Source: Chionis minor
Lineage: Eukaryota; Chordata; Aves; Charadriiformes; Chionididae
DNA length: 64,000 nucleotides
NCBI GenBank assembly: GCA_013398295.1
Contig: VZSF01004857.1
Span: 1 to 64,000, forward strand
Reading direction: 5' to 3'
Below, in pieces: positions 1 through 11,500 of the stretch. The notes beneath the pieces were generated by a model. That model was not told the DNA's origin. It was given only the letters and a program-made list of their open reading frames with translations, and ran no database searches. Numbering within the stretch: the stretch's first letter is position 1; each line of letters starts with the position of its first letter. Position numbers and translations under genes: made by a program.

Positions 1-327
1 CGGCTGAGGCCAAACCAGGACAGCTATAAACATCCAAACCAATTCTATTTACACTGTAAATATCAGGCAGAATATCAGCAAACTCTCTGGAAGCCTAAAT
101 AAAAGGCTAGATTATTACTGGAGATAGTATCACTCCCTCTAAAAACCAGACACCACAGGGTTTATGCTGAAACCATTCTGCAAGGTTTTACCTGAACACT
201 GTCCATTAACATGCAGCTAAACCCCTGTGAACCACTTAGAAAACATACCCCCAAGTCTGAATTTGTCAAGATTTCTCAAGACCTTCATATGCCTGAGATC
301 ACAGAAGGTACCAGCAACTTGAAGAGC
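1..327. other. Unique non-coding DNA
   Basis: AT-rich sequence with stops in every frame. I see no repeat or gene. The LINE relic that follows may extend back into it, but no protein similarity is visible to me upstream of about 328. Confidence 0.5.
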
Positions 328-480
328 TTTTTATATTTCCTATCTGTCTCCGAGCTCAGTCAAATTAATAAGAATATATTGGCTTAGCCAATCACACTGG
401 AGGAAATTGAGCTGGCTATTAATGATCTCAAACAGCCCCTGGGCTAGAAGAGCTCCCAATGGAGCAGCACTCCAAGTTTT
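328..480 (+). mobile_element. Relic of an L1/Tx1-like LINE reverse transcriptase (start of RT domain)
   Basis: Translating from 328 gives a stretch around FLYFLSVSELSQ, then PITLEEIELAINDLK at 388-432 after one in-frame stop (385-387). From 438 in the next frame it reads PGLEELPMEQHSKF, ending at a stop at 480. This order (hydrophobic FL.., LS.., PIT.EEI..AI..LK, then PG.DGLP.E..K.F) is the usual beginning of the RT domain in L1/Tx1-clade LINEs, just before the fingers motifs. It is not the CR1 arrangement, which reads KSMGPDGMHPRVLREL at this point, as in the CR1 copy at 58413-59966. The copy is dead: one stop, one frameshift near 436 and the D of PGPDG changed. No ORF1, endonuclease or 3' tail is visible. 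The clade assignment is inference from motif shape; chance similarity is possible but unlikely over about 45 residues. Confidence 0.55.
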
Positions 481-2113
481 AACAAAAGCCAAATTTTTTT
501 CTAATAGTTTCACAATTTTTTTGGTGGTTTTTTTACCCTTTCAGTGCCAATTTCCCCCTGAATTCTCTCTGCTGGCAGCAAATATTCCTTACTAGGTGCT
601 GTTTGCCTGTGTGCAAAGCGACTCTTGTCTCCTGGGCCTGCTTTAAGTGGTGCCCCTTGCTCTGGATGCCAAAGCCAACTCCAGATTTTAAATGAAAAAG
701 CTCAGGAAAGCAATGGGGCCAGATTTGCATTCTAACTCTTCACTGAGGTAGCAAAGTTGCCTACACTCGACCATTACAACTGCAGAGCCAACATACCTAC
801 TTTAGGAGTGGTGAAGAGGTTGTGATAAGCCCAGCTAGGCTTCAGAGCAGTATGTCTCCTGCCAGAATCCTTCCTGGTTGTCCATAATGCATCACAAGGA
901 AGAGTTCCCCCAACACACTTCAAGAATTGATGGAGGCACTGGCATTAAGAGCTTCACCTCCCTCTGCCATCCGCAGATTGAGGGTTACTCCAGACAGGTA
1001 AATCCCATGGCCATACGTGCCAAATTCCTTCCATTGCACAGACAGGTTATTTAGAGCAACTCACGCAGAAAGCCTTGATTTTGCCCCTGATTTTGTCATC
1101 TTGTACAACTAAAAAAATCTCTCTCATTCATTGCTAGTAACTTTATGTCCTTTCTACTATGGCTTGCAATGGTGATCACCTCACCATGAGCATTAAGCTC
1201 TCAAATCCAAAGGCCAGATCCCCCCAAATATTCAGGCACCTACTTCCTGCCCAGTCAGCAACAAACTCTAATTCCTGCAGGAGGAGGAGGGTACTGAAAT
1301 GAAGCAATATAACCACCCATCATTATGAGCCATCCCTCCCTCCAGCTGTGCCAGCTGAAGTTCAGTGTTTTGCAGGTGTCTGTACAGCAGCAGACTTCAA
1401 ACTAAGCCACTCTCCAAACCTCTTAAGGTCAGAGATTTTAGACTTTGAAACCTTAAGCACAAAAAGTGCACTTCACAACAGCTCCTGTGGGTGTTATAAG
1501 GAGCAACAAATGCTTTTAAGCCCTCTTAAGAGAGAAGAAGATGACAATGAAATTGAGGGGAAATGGAGAAAAAGATAATCACGCTGCAAGTTGCAGCTCT
1601 CATCTCCCAACTACTTCCAAGGCAGCAAGAACCCAGGCAGCCGGCAACAGCTGCCACCCTATTAAACTCAACAATTTACAGGTGCTCAGAGGGAGCACTT
1701 GCATGCAATTAGCTGAGCAAATTCACTTACTTCAAGACGTAGGGCCCAGCTCTCTGCTGCTGTAGTTTGGCTGCGCTCTGTTGACTCTGTGGAGTACTGC
1801 CAAGTTACTCCAGATGAGGGTCTGGCTTGCGGATGTTAAGGAAGCTGGGAAAGCCTTGCTCCGCAGCATCATCTTGCAAATGATTACAGGTGTATCGGAA
1901 AGTATATTACGCTCTTCTTACTCTGCAACCACTCTCTGCCTATGGAAAGTATGGGAGCAGTCTATCAGGCCTACAATAAACAGAGAAAATAGGACTCCAG
2001 CCCACGTTTGGCAGTACTAATCTAGCCAGCCTAGATAACAGGGATGGGAAAAACACAAGGGAGTAGATTTGGTGCAAGAAACAAAGGTCCTACACTTGCT
2101 TGAAAGACTAGAC
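481..2113. other. Unique non-coding DNA
   Basis: No repeat, RNA gene or credible exon recognised. Open frames at 1348-1578, 1541-1765 and 1781-2020 are under 80 codons, overlap each other and show no known domain. Confidence 0.5.
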
Positions 2114-2141
2114 AAAAAATAAAATAAAATAAAAATAATAA
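2114..2141. repeat. (AAAAT)n low-complexity tract
   Basis: A-rich run made of AAAAT units decaying into AATAATA. Confidence 0.85.
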
Positions 2142-3542
2142 TTGCAAAGTCAGCAGTACTGTCCCTGCAGCTGGGAAGCAACCCACTCCCACCCGGACCT
2201 TCACCCCAAAAGCCTCCCATCTAGCTATCTTTGTCCATGCCTATCACAGCCTCCCCTTGCTTCTATTACCTGACAAAAATGATCACATCTACAGTGAGGC
2301 CCCATATTATGAATTAATTGCTTATTCCTGCTGGCATGAAACAGCGATAGTTTGGTGAACACAGCCCTCTGCAATCAGTGGAACTACTTGCATTTATTCC
2401 TTATGAAACTCTGGTCCATTCATTTAGGAATCAGACAAAAGAAAGCCAGGATGATTGTTTTCATCATGGAATAAATAAATGAGAATACTTCTTGATATGA
2501 TGTCTCTTCTTGTGCTGCTCTTTCTCTTCCAGTTAATCTGATTATTGCAAATTAGGGAGTTTCTCTGTCTAAAAGGTATACTCTCACACATACAAAGGAA
2601 AGAAACAAAGTATTTTGCTTCAGATCTCAGCTGCAGTCAATTTATTCTTTGAGCCTCTTGACTTAAAAACCATAAGACTTTGGTCTCTTTGCTTGTATCA
2701 AAGTCACGCACAAATTGAAACAGCCCCTGCTCACATCCACTCAAATTCAGTAACACTGCTGCTCTGATTTCGCAATGACCGGAAAATACTTCTATATTCC
2801 CTTTGTTTCTACCTGCTTCTTTAAACCTATTCTCCAATTAAGCGGCAGAAAAATTCAAAGTACCTTCTAATTGAAGGTAATCCAAAATGAAAGCTGGCTA
2901 GAAGGCTAAAATCAAAGAGCTGAACAGCGTATCTTTACTTACACCAAACAGTCCCATGATAGCATCTAGGAGAGGATGATGGCTTTCCTCCATGAAAGCC
3001 AGGGTCATACTCGCTGCATAGGAATACAGAACCACAGAGCACAGTGCAATAAAAAGGTGATGTAAAGTAGTCCTCAGTTACTGCAAATTAGCTTCCTACT
3101 GTTTGCTGCACGCTCTGTGACGATGTTCCCAGTGCTCAGAAATGTCCTTTTCCTCTGAGAATTCCTAGAGTTGTGCCTGAGAGTAAGACGAGAGAGATCG
3201 AAGATAGAAACTCCTTGTTAAATCGATGTTTTATTTAACATGATAATTAGAGCAAATATCTCAGAGATTTTGGGTAATGTTACAACTTTAAGGCAGCCTG
3301 GAAGCACTTAAATTGCATGTTTAAAATTGTCAGCACTCAGGGAACTGGCTACAATGCTGTTTTGAGGATCTTGTTAGCACCTTTAGGAGAAGCCTGGTTT
3401 TTGGATTCTGCTGGGCAGTGGTCATTGCCTTGAGGTACAGTATGTACCAAGAGCAAATAACTCTCCAATGCGACTGGGGACGTGGGCTGATAAGAACAGC
3501 AGAGCTCCCCACCAATCCATCAGGGACCAAAATTCAACTTGC
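2142..3542. other. Unique non-coding DNA
   Basis: No repeat or gene recognised. Short open frames at 2637-2837 and 3330-3530 on the - strand have no recognisable domain. Confidence 0.5.
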
Positions 3543-3888
3543 ATGGAACTGCCAGAACCAACATGAAGAACAAAAGACTTCTTAAATCATACATCAAAAT
3601 TTCCAAGAGGATTTTCATCTAACACTTAAAAAACCCCATTTTTGAATACAAGGAACTCCACAGGATAAGATTTTTAAAATGTGGGAGTCTGCCTGCCAGA
3701 CTTTAGGCATAAACAGTTAAAATTCCACCTAAATCCCCATGCGTCCTACCAGCAGAGAGTATGAAGGTCTCCAGTCAGTCCACAGAAACCACCAATCATG
3801 GGGATCTTGCTGAATCTGAATTAGTTGGATTTGTGCTTAAATCATTTAGACAAAATATTATCTCCTAGCCCCCAAAAGTACTGAACTG
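3543..3888 (+). repeat. Direct duplication, copy 1 (346 bp)
   Basis: This block recurs almost unchanged at 4832-5183. By eye the copies differ at about seven single bases, plus a 6-bp CCCATG-type insertion present only in copy 2, so identity is about 98 percent. Both copies begin at ATGGAACTGCCAG and end at AGTACTGAACTG; flanking bases do not match. It has no TG...CA ends, no primer-binding site after it and no matching target-site duplication, so it does not look like an LTR pair. It contains no ORF or known repeat that I recognise. Best read as a local segmental duplication, or an assembly duplication, since an N lies between the copies. Confidence 0.93.
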
Positions 3889-3957
3889 CCTATCTCCCTG
3901 GGCATGTGCTATACTCAGCAGAGAGAGATTGCTCCAAAGCATGAACCTGGTCCTCTA
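3889..3957. other. Short unique spacer
   Basis: Joins duplication copy 1 to the 3' end of a CR1. No feature seen. Confidence 0.4.
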
Positions 3958-4066
3958 GGAATCACAGAATCACAGAATGTTAAGGGTTGGAAGGGACCTC
4001 TAGAGATCATCTGGTCCAACCCCCCTGCCAGAGCAGGTTCACCTACAGCAGGTTGCACAGGATGGC
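3958..4066 (-). mobile_element. CR1 LINE, 3' end only
   Basis: On the - strand this is the terminal 3' UTR of CR1: the block complementary to GGGTTGGAAGGGACCTC, followed by tandem terminal octamers (CACAGAAT twice on the + strand, 3963-3978). It matches the copy at 58413-58526 almost base for base, so both belong to the same subfamily. The element should continue upstream into the ORF2 C-terminus (the 58 kb copy continues ATCCAGGTGGGTTTTG), but homology stops exactly at the N at 4067. The truncation is therefore probably an assembly break rather than ordinary 5' truncation. No coding sequence remains. Confidence 0.95.
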
Positions 4067-4067
4067 N
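4067..4067. other. Single N at a CR1 break (likely gap or misjoin)
   Basis: One undetermined base. CR1 homology is perfect up to it and absent from the next base on, where unrelated GAGCAATAAAGAG begins. Confidence 0.7.
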
Positions 4068-4831
4068 GAGCAATAAAGAGTAAAGATTTTTGCCCTTCCT
4101 GATACGACTTGTGCAAAGAATTTTGGACTGCATTAGTCAAGGCAAGCAGACAGTCACATAATGCAAGAAAACTTTCATGTGCCCCAACTCTATTTATTAT
4201 GAAATCCAAAAATCCGATGACTGTTTCTCACATGGTAACTCATAACTGAGAGGTAATCCCCCCAACTTCACCTTCTATTTCCATTGTAGCTGCTGCTTAT
4301 TGCAGTAATCCCTGCAAATAAACTTGCTTTATGACACACCATTTCATCCCTAGACTCAGCCTTAGGCCTCCTGAGGTATTAACAGCAAGATAAGATCCAT
4401 TGAGAGATGTGAATGTAGGTCCAGTCACCCAATAAACAACCTTTTACCAACTGGGCATAATCCCCTTATCAGATTATGCTTGATGCATTGTATTCTCTAG
4501 TCTGCAAGTGCTTTTCTGGGATCAATTAGAAACAGCATTACAGGAAAGAAAAAAATCCTCACCGAGGAATTTCACCACTAGAAGGATTTGTCAGTTGTAA
4601 ACTAGCTATGCTGTTAAAAAATTGGGTTGGTTTAAAGGAGAACAGGAACTCATACCATCTGAAAAGGCTTCCTCTTAAACTCAACTGGGCACTGCAGTTT
4701 ATCCCAGAGCACTCAATTCATGAGATGATTTATGTGCCGAGAGCCAGGAGAGGGTGCTCAACAATAACTAGAAGAGGTCCTGTATACTGATTATGCCCTG
4801 GCAACAGTGATGGTTGCACACAACCGCTTAT
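4068..4831. other. Unique non-coding DNA between N and duplication copy 2
   Basis: No repeat or gene recognised. Its placement next to the CR1 at 3958-4066 is doubtful because the junction is an N. A 60-codon frame at 4608-4790 shows nothing familiar. Confidence 0.45.
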
Positions 4832-5183
4832 ATGGAACTGCCAGAGCCAACACGAAGAACAGAAGACTTCTTAAATCATACATCAAAATTTCCAAGAGGA
4901 TTTTCATCTAACACTTAAAAAACCCCATTTTTGAATACAAGGAACTCCACAGGATAAGATTTTTAAAATGTGGGAGTCTGCCTGCCAGACTTTAGGCATA
5001 AACAGTTAAAATTCCACCCAAATCCCCATGCCCATGTGTCCTACCAGCAGCGAGTATGAGGGTCTCCAGTCAGTCCACAGAAACCACCAATCATGGGGAT
5101 CTTGCTGAATCTGAATTAGTTGGATTTGTGCTTAAATCATTTAGACAAAATATTATCTCCTAGCCCCCAAAAGTACTGAACTG
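4832..5183 (+). repeat. Direct duplication, copy 2 (352 bp)
   Basis: Second copy of the block at 3543-3888, same orientation, with start points 1289 bp apart. It carries the extra CCCATG unit near 5030, a small tandem expansion of CCCATG. The 943 bp between the copies is not duplicated. Confidence 0.93.
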
Positions 5184-6557
5184 GCCAAGGATTTTTGTCA
5201 AGCAAAGCTTTTCGCTGCTTTTTTCCCAATTTTGAATAAATTGGTTTAGTTGGATGTTAACTGCAATAAATCTATAGGCTTCAACATCTGATAAATAAGG
5301 CAGTGTTTCTTAAGTACAGGAAATGTCACCTTTTTGTAAGGAGTTTTTAAAATAGAGGGAAAAAAAGAAATATTTATTTTCAGATTGAAATACCTGATTA
5401 GAAATAATTACCACTATTATAGCTATTGTCTTTAAAAATTACTGTTTAGCAAGAAAGGAGGAACCTCAGCTGTTCATGCAGCTCCTGCAGGAGTACGGCC
5501 AGAACCAGGACTTCAAGCAAAGGCTATGTCCCTGCAGTCTTATGTGTAAGGTCCAGCAGATTGGGAATCTGGGGCTATGAGCTTACTAATACAGCGTCCT
5601 TTATCCTGTTAACTGCAAAGGTTATTACACAGTCTGTACTGTTTCTAACACAAATAACTACATGGGATCACAGGGATTACATTTGCCATAGCAGAATGGG
5701 GGGTGGGTGGGAAGGAGGTGTGAATTTATCAATTAATTTTGAAGCACGACTTTTTCATGGAGACTGCTGTCACAGCTGCCTAAATCTGAAAACAGTGAAA
5801 ATTCAGGCTCTCTGGACTGAGTAAATGACTATAATTTGGATTTAAATGGCATAGGAATCAAAAGTTTACTCTATTTGCTGATTCTATAGCCCTGCTTTTC
5901 CTCATTGTTTCTTCCTGAGCATCCTACTGTTTATAAAATTGAAAAATCAAGCTGAGATGAATGTCCCATGCCTTCACTATGATTGAATCTCTCTTTCTGT
6001 GCACGTGATTGACAGCATCAGAAAAGAATGTTTTCCTTAGCTAACAAGCACTCACCCTGGCTTCATTTTATCTGTCCTTGCTTGGGACCATTCAGACCCT
6101 GAAAAGAATGCCACTGGGAATGACCTTCTTGTTGATAACCTCCTAATAATTCAGACAGATATTACAACCAACTCTGCTGGACAGGTGCTGGAGGAATTTC
6201 ATATATGATACTTGCAAAATATCCTTCCATAGCTCTCAAAAATAGCAAAGCTTCTCTTGAACCCACTTGGCAAACACCCTGTGCAAGGTTAAAGATCCTT
6301 GTTCATGTTATTGTCTGTGCAGGTGAAAACACTGATCCACATAGACAGTGTTTTCAACACCAGTTTAAGTCACTGTAACTTTCTAGCCTTCTGTGGCATT
6401 ACCACTGCTTTATTCCCACGTGTGGAACAGGAGAGTCAGACTACGCTGTGTATTTTGGCATTGCAAGTCTTGGTACCTTAAGTCACAGATTATTAATTCC
6501 TCATAGAAATATCTGACCACTGGATCTGTTTTCTCCAGATTGCAAGCACTGTTACCT
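5184..6557. other. Unique non-coding DNA
   Basis: No feature recognised. Open frame 5561-5824 (87 codons) has no known domain. Confidence 0.5.
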
Positions 6558-6785
6558 TTAGGAAATAGAGGTGGGAGGGACCTCAAGAGAATATCTCTTC
6601 AGTTCACCTGCCCATAGCAGCACCAAGTAGACCAGTCATGCAGGATAGACACTTATCCAGACTGTTCTTAAAAAGAGCTAGTAAGAGCTAGGGTTTAAGG
6701 TCTCCAAGCCTGCTCTTCAGGTGATTCTGAATGACACTGAACTGCCTCATACTGTGAGCTGCATGTCCTTCTTGGAAAAAAAACT
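6558..6785 (-). mobile_element. Very old CR1-like LINE tail
   Basis: Degenerate match to the CR1 3' region read on the - strand. GGTGGGAGGGACCTCAAGAG on the + strand resembles the GGAAGGGACCTC block, followed by CAGTTCACCTGCCC, then ACACTTATCCAGACTGTTCT and a decayed C-terminal coding part. The terminal octamers are not recognisable. Divergence is far greater than in the other CR1 copies here, so if real it is an old, possibly pre-avian, insertion. Confidence 0.45.
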
Positions 6786-8513
6786 GTATTAAAATACTAT
6801 GCTATATATGATATGCCCTTCTCAGCATTCTCCAAATGTGTATTACCAAAGTCCCAGCTATATAATATTGGTGCACTGTCTGAACAGAGTCCACCTTCGT
6901 GGAACCTCATCTAATGACTTTTGAAGCCAGATGCTGCAAAGGCTGGTGTCTGTAACCAGGCTACTTTAAACAGCCTAAATAAGGCTCAGAAGTGAGATAA
7001 ATTCATATTACAAATATTAACCAACCAATATGTCCCAATTAAACCAGCTGGGGGGGAACACAACCAAAAACCCCACAACACAAAAAAACAAACTCCAAAA
7101 CCAACCCAGAAATACTGCATTGTCTTCAGTTTCTTTACGATTTTTATATAAGGGATTTCAGCTGATATTGTTGTTCAGTACTTTAGGAAATCTGGCTATT
7201 TAAGCCTCTATATATGAACCTCCCCATGCTGAAATATATCCCAATAAAGACACTGGTGGTGGAGAGAAAGGCTGATTTCCACGGAGAAACATTATTATCT
7301 CTTATTCTGAGATAAAAGAGATGTCTCTAGACTAACAGAAATACAAGGAAGCACACAATTATGCTCAAAACTGAGGGAGGCAGAGCTCCCTTTGCTTTTG
7401 CAACCCTGTGCCCAAGCAGAGGAATTGCAAACACCGAGGCAGAGGGGACTGAGGGGCAACTACTCATTTCTTTCCCTTATGAACACGCAGAAATCATGTG
7501 ATTCAATGTGCAATCAATGCTTGAGGAAAGTTGGAAGAGGTGGAGAAAATATTAATGGCAAGGCTGTATTGCAGCATTTGTACTTTTTTTTTACTTCAGA
7601 TGCGTTTTACTGGGCAAGACATCGTTATGGTGTGAGAAAGTCCATGAGAACCTAAAGCCATTCAAGGTCAAAAAAGTGAAAACAAAGAGTGTAATTTTTA
7701 AGTTGGGGACAGTAAGCAGTCCAGAGCATGAACATGAAAAATACTGTCAGGGAAAGGTGGTGGTAGTGGTAAGATGGGAAAACTCAGGAGACGGAAACTG
7801 CAACATTAACTATCAGCCCTCATACAAGGTGTAATGGAAGAAAATGTCCCTGCCTACTGGCCTGGCGAGTAAAGACTATTTGAATGTCTCACTGAGGTAG
7901 TGAGTGGGTTAATGCTCAGCATTTTAGATGAGTCATATTACTGGGTGCAGTAGCCTAAATGCTTTACATTTTTCATTTATGCGTATCCTGATCACAGTCT
8001 CTTTGTACACAAAAGTGACCCAGAGAAAAAAGGTTATGACACATGTAAGAGAGCCACATAAAAGTATAGAGGGAAAGAGGCAAAAATATGCTAGACTAAA
8101 GAACAGTACATTATGCCTTTCTTATGAATCATCATATTTAATCAGATGGCCACCCATTCTCAAAATCTGTGAAGATCATCTTAAATACTCAGGTCAACAG
8201 GATCCTTACCTGGTTGCTAATGTTGACAGCCACAGTTCTTTGATGCAGAGCTTTAATTGAATTAGATGCTCCTGCAGTCACTGATTCATCATTCTAGTAT
8301 TCAGCGCAGCTCTGCCGAAAAATCCGCAACATTTCCAGTCCTTCAGAGGTGGCCTTACTGGGAAGAGGATTCCTTCCATCCCAGAAGCTATTAAAGATAC
8401 AAACAGCTTGGCACTGAATCATTTTTATGTGACTGCTGGAACACTAGTCTGAATTAGGGCTGTATTTACGTAAATCAGTGTGGTAATAGTCTTCTCTGCC
8501 TTTTTTTGAGTTT
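6786..8513. other. Unique non-coding DNA with a short low-complexity patch
   Basis: Includes a G7 run at 7050-7056 followed by an A/C-rich stretch to about 7108. Open frames at 7392-7655 and 7928-8260 (110 codons) match nothing I recognise. Confidence 0.5.
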
Positions 8514-8559
8514 AAAAAAAAAAAAAGAGAGGGAGGGAAGGGAAGGAAAGAAAGAGAGA
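8514..8559. repeat. 46-bp uninterrupted purine tract
   Basis: A13 followed by GA, GGGA and GGAA units with no pyrimidine from 8514 to 8559. Such homopurine runs can adopt triplex structures; that is general knowledge, not shown here. Confidence 0.9.
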
Positions 8560-11500
8560 CATTGAAAAAAAATAGGAACTGCAGTGACATTCAATGGAAT
8601 AATTTTGTGCTGCATACAAATCAGTGTCTAACCACTAATAACAAGCTATGGATATATATATAAACAGCCTTAATAAAAAAGTCCTATTCCAATCACAGAA
8701 AAACAGCCAATGCCCAGGTTGTAATCCTACCAATGCAATCATAAAAGCGTTCAGCCTTAATTTGTAATGCTGGACTCATTGCTCAAAAGTGCCCTGTTCT
8801 TCCTGTTGTCATACAATTGTGTTCCTGGGGTAGCTTTCAGGTTTCAGGTTTAGTCACACCATGCTCAGGTCCTTCAAAGATGTCTCAAAGGTCAAATTGA
8901 GAATGGTATTTTCTCTCTTTTCTTTACATATGCTAAAAGAAATCCCAAATTGGGCTTGCTTTTGCTTTTTTAGCAAGGCCAGATAGTCTCCAGCCTGGGA
9001 ACAATCAAATTCCAGCTACCAAACTCCCCACTTAGGTATCTGAAAGCAGATGCACTGGGCACCGAGCCATTTCCAAGTCTGGCCCATCACCAACCACAGG
9101 GCTATTCATGGCAATATGATTCATAACAATAAATGTTTCTGAAGTGCTTCTCATTAAATTATTGGCACAAGCTGACAGTAATTCCTCCATGACGTGGAAC
9201 AAGCCGTTGCAATGCTGGGAGCATGCTAAGTGCCATGCAGAGGAACACGCAGGCTCAGAGAGACAAATTTCCATGGCAAACTCCATGCCTTGTGTTTCCT
9301 GCAGTGAGACACAGAAGCAGCTCCCAAGAAGCATGAGCCCAGAGGCTGCGGTGCAGGCTGATTTCTCTGAATTTGCACCTAAAAGTCTGCCCCATCTCTG
9401 CAGGCTTTGGTATGAAAACAAAAAAAGCTCCAGCAACTCTTCGGCTCCCAAATCCCCCTGGTTTTGACAGCTTCACTGAGAATAAATAAGGAAGATGCAA
9501 TTTGGCTAAGGCTTGCGGAAATACAGCAGGGGAATGCCTGTCCCCTGTGGCACGCTTTAGCCCTCTGCACTAAATACAGCTATATTTCAAGATCTTGCTA
9601 TAGACGTAAATGCTCAGTCTCATAGCATCTTTAGAGGGATGTGTAATGATATATATACACATGAAAACCTCTGAGTTCCTTGACTGCAAGGAGGTTTATA
9701 GCTAGCAAGTACGGTACTATTATATACTGCATGGCGTGCCGGGATACCAGAGTTTGAAGTACTGCTACCAGCCTTGACTAGCCTAACATATTGGCCCTTA
9801 ATCTGGTTCCCCTATGAGGATCCCTGCTATCATGTCCACATGTAATCAGACCTGTGCAGCTGCTTACACGTTCTTTTTAATTGGATTGAAGTTAATCACA
9901 GTAGGATTAATTTGAAGAGATCAAGGAAACAGAGTGATTTTTGGAGGAAAGCAGATGGTTTCTTCTGGATGGAATAAAGCTCTGAAAGCCCTATGAGGTG
10001 TTTAACTTTTCAGGTTTACCAAGATTAAAAGCTCAGGGATTCTGTAACTTAACTATAGTATATTTAATCACATTTATGCCACGTCAATGAAAAAACCCTT
10101 TGGAAATTGACTGTGTGGTTTTCAAAAAGAAGTGGCTTACCAACAGACACCAGCACCTGATGATCATCAAGCACTGTGAAGAGAGGTATGAAAACATACG
10201 TCCAAAGATGGTGTAATTATTCCCAAGCAAACAAAAGTTAAGCACTGACATTTTCATGAGAACCAAGACCATCCTGCCTCTCCAAATGGTGTAACATGTG
10301 TCATTGTTAAAAATTAACCATAATAAATGGACTGGCAGTTCAGCACTGACTTGTGATTTCAGCTGTTTCCCTTTTCACCCTCCAAATGGAGTTATTCTAA
10401 AGGAGCTGATATCAAAGTACAGAGTAAGTACATAGCCTCTTTAAATTAGGCCACTAAAATTCAACCACCTAACACCTTGGGCACATTTGAAAATCTGGAC
10501 TGAAAAGCTTACAACAAACTTGAAGAATCATTTCATTAATGAGCTGCTGTTCTTTTTCCATCTCTCATACATGCATGTAAAATATATTTGCCCATTCCCA
10601 TGCTCAAATGCAGACAGACATCCAGATTTCTCTACGAAGTCAGACCTTGCTGAAGTGCCGTAATTTGTATGTGGCGTACACATTATGCAGGGAAGAAGCA
10701 CATCACTACAATGAGGATGTACTACACTGCACTAGATGAAGCTCAGTCAGGAAGAGATAGCAGGTCTGCAGAGCAAGTGAAATGGGAGTCTGAGGAAAAC
10801 CCATGCAAGGCAACATTGGTATGTCCCTTAAACTCCAGAAAGGAGAAAGTGAATCTGATGAACCAATTCAGTTCTGTCCACAGTTTTTCTCTTCTACTGA
10901 GTTTAGCGCAAAAAGTCAGAAGTGTAAGTTTTATAGCACCACGTGTCTATTTCATTTCTAAGAGCACTGAGCAGCAATGATTACTCAGCTAGATTTGCCC
11001 TTTGAAAAGAGGATCTTGACTTACTTGGTAAGTCTGCCCACTTTAATTATATCCAATTATCTTGTGTAGGGATATTAAATAACACACATCAGTAATATTA
11101 GCAGGGTCAGAATACCATTATGGTGAAATGCATTCCCTCATCCAAAACTTCTAATCAGAGGTCCCCTGTGATGCAAGACACTTCCCTACAGATGTGTCCC
11201 CTCATCTTCCACTTACTGTAAGTGCTACGGCCTTCATTATTGTAATAGATAAGAGCCTCACAAACAGCTATAAGTTTATCTTCAGACAATAAGATCGGCA
11301 TGAGGTCAGTATTCCCTCTGTAGAGCCGGAGAACAGAGTGATGAAATGTCAGAGCAGATCCTCACCTCTTTCTCTGCCTGCTAAAATAGGAAGAACAATA
11401 GACTCTGGAAAAGGAAAAATGGAGAGTCACCAGCAGAGAAGACATAGCATTAAAAGCACAAGGTTACTTCAGTATTCCCACAGGCTTGCAGTGTTTACCC

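Noticed and set aside
3543..5183. Two direct repeats as LTRs of a short provirus
   Set aside because: No TG...CA ends, no matching target-site duplication outside the copies, no primer-binding site or polypurine tract inside, and the interior holds a reverse-oriented CR1 tail.
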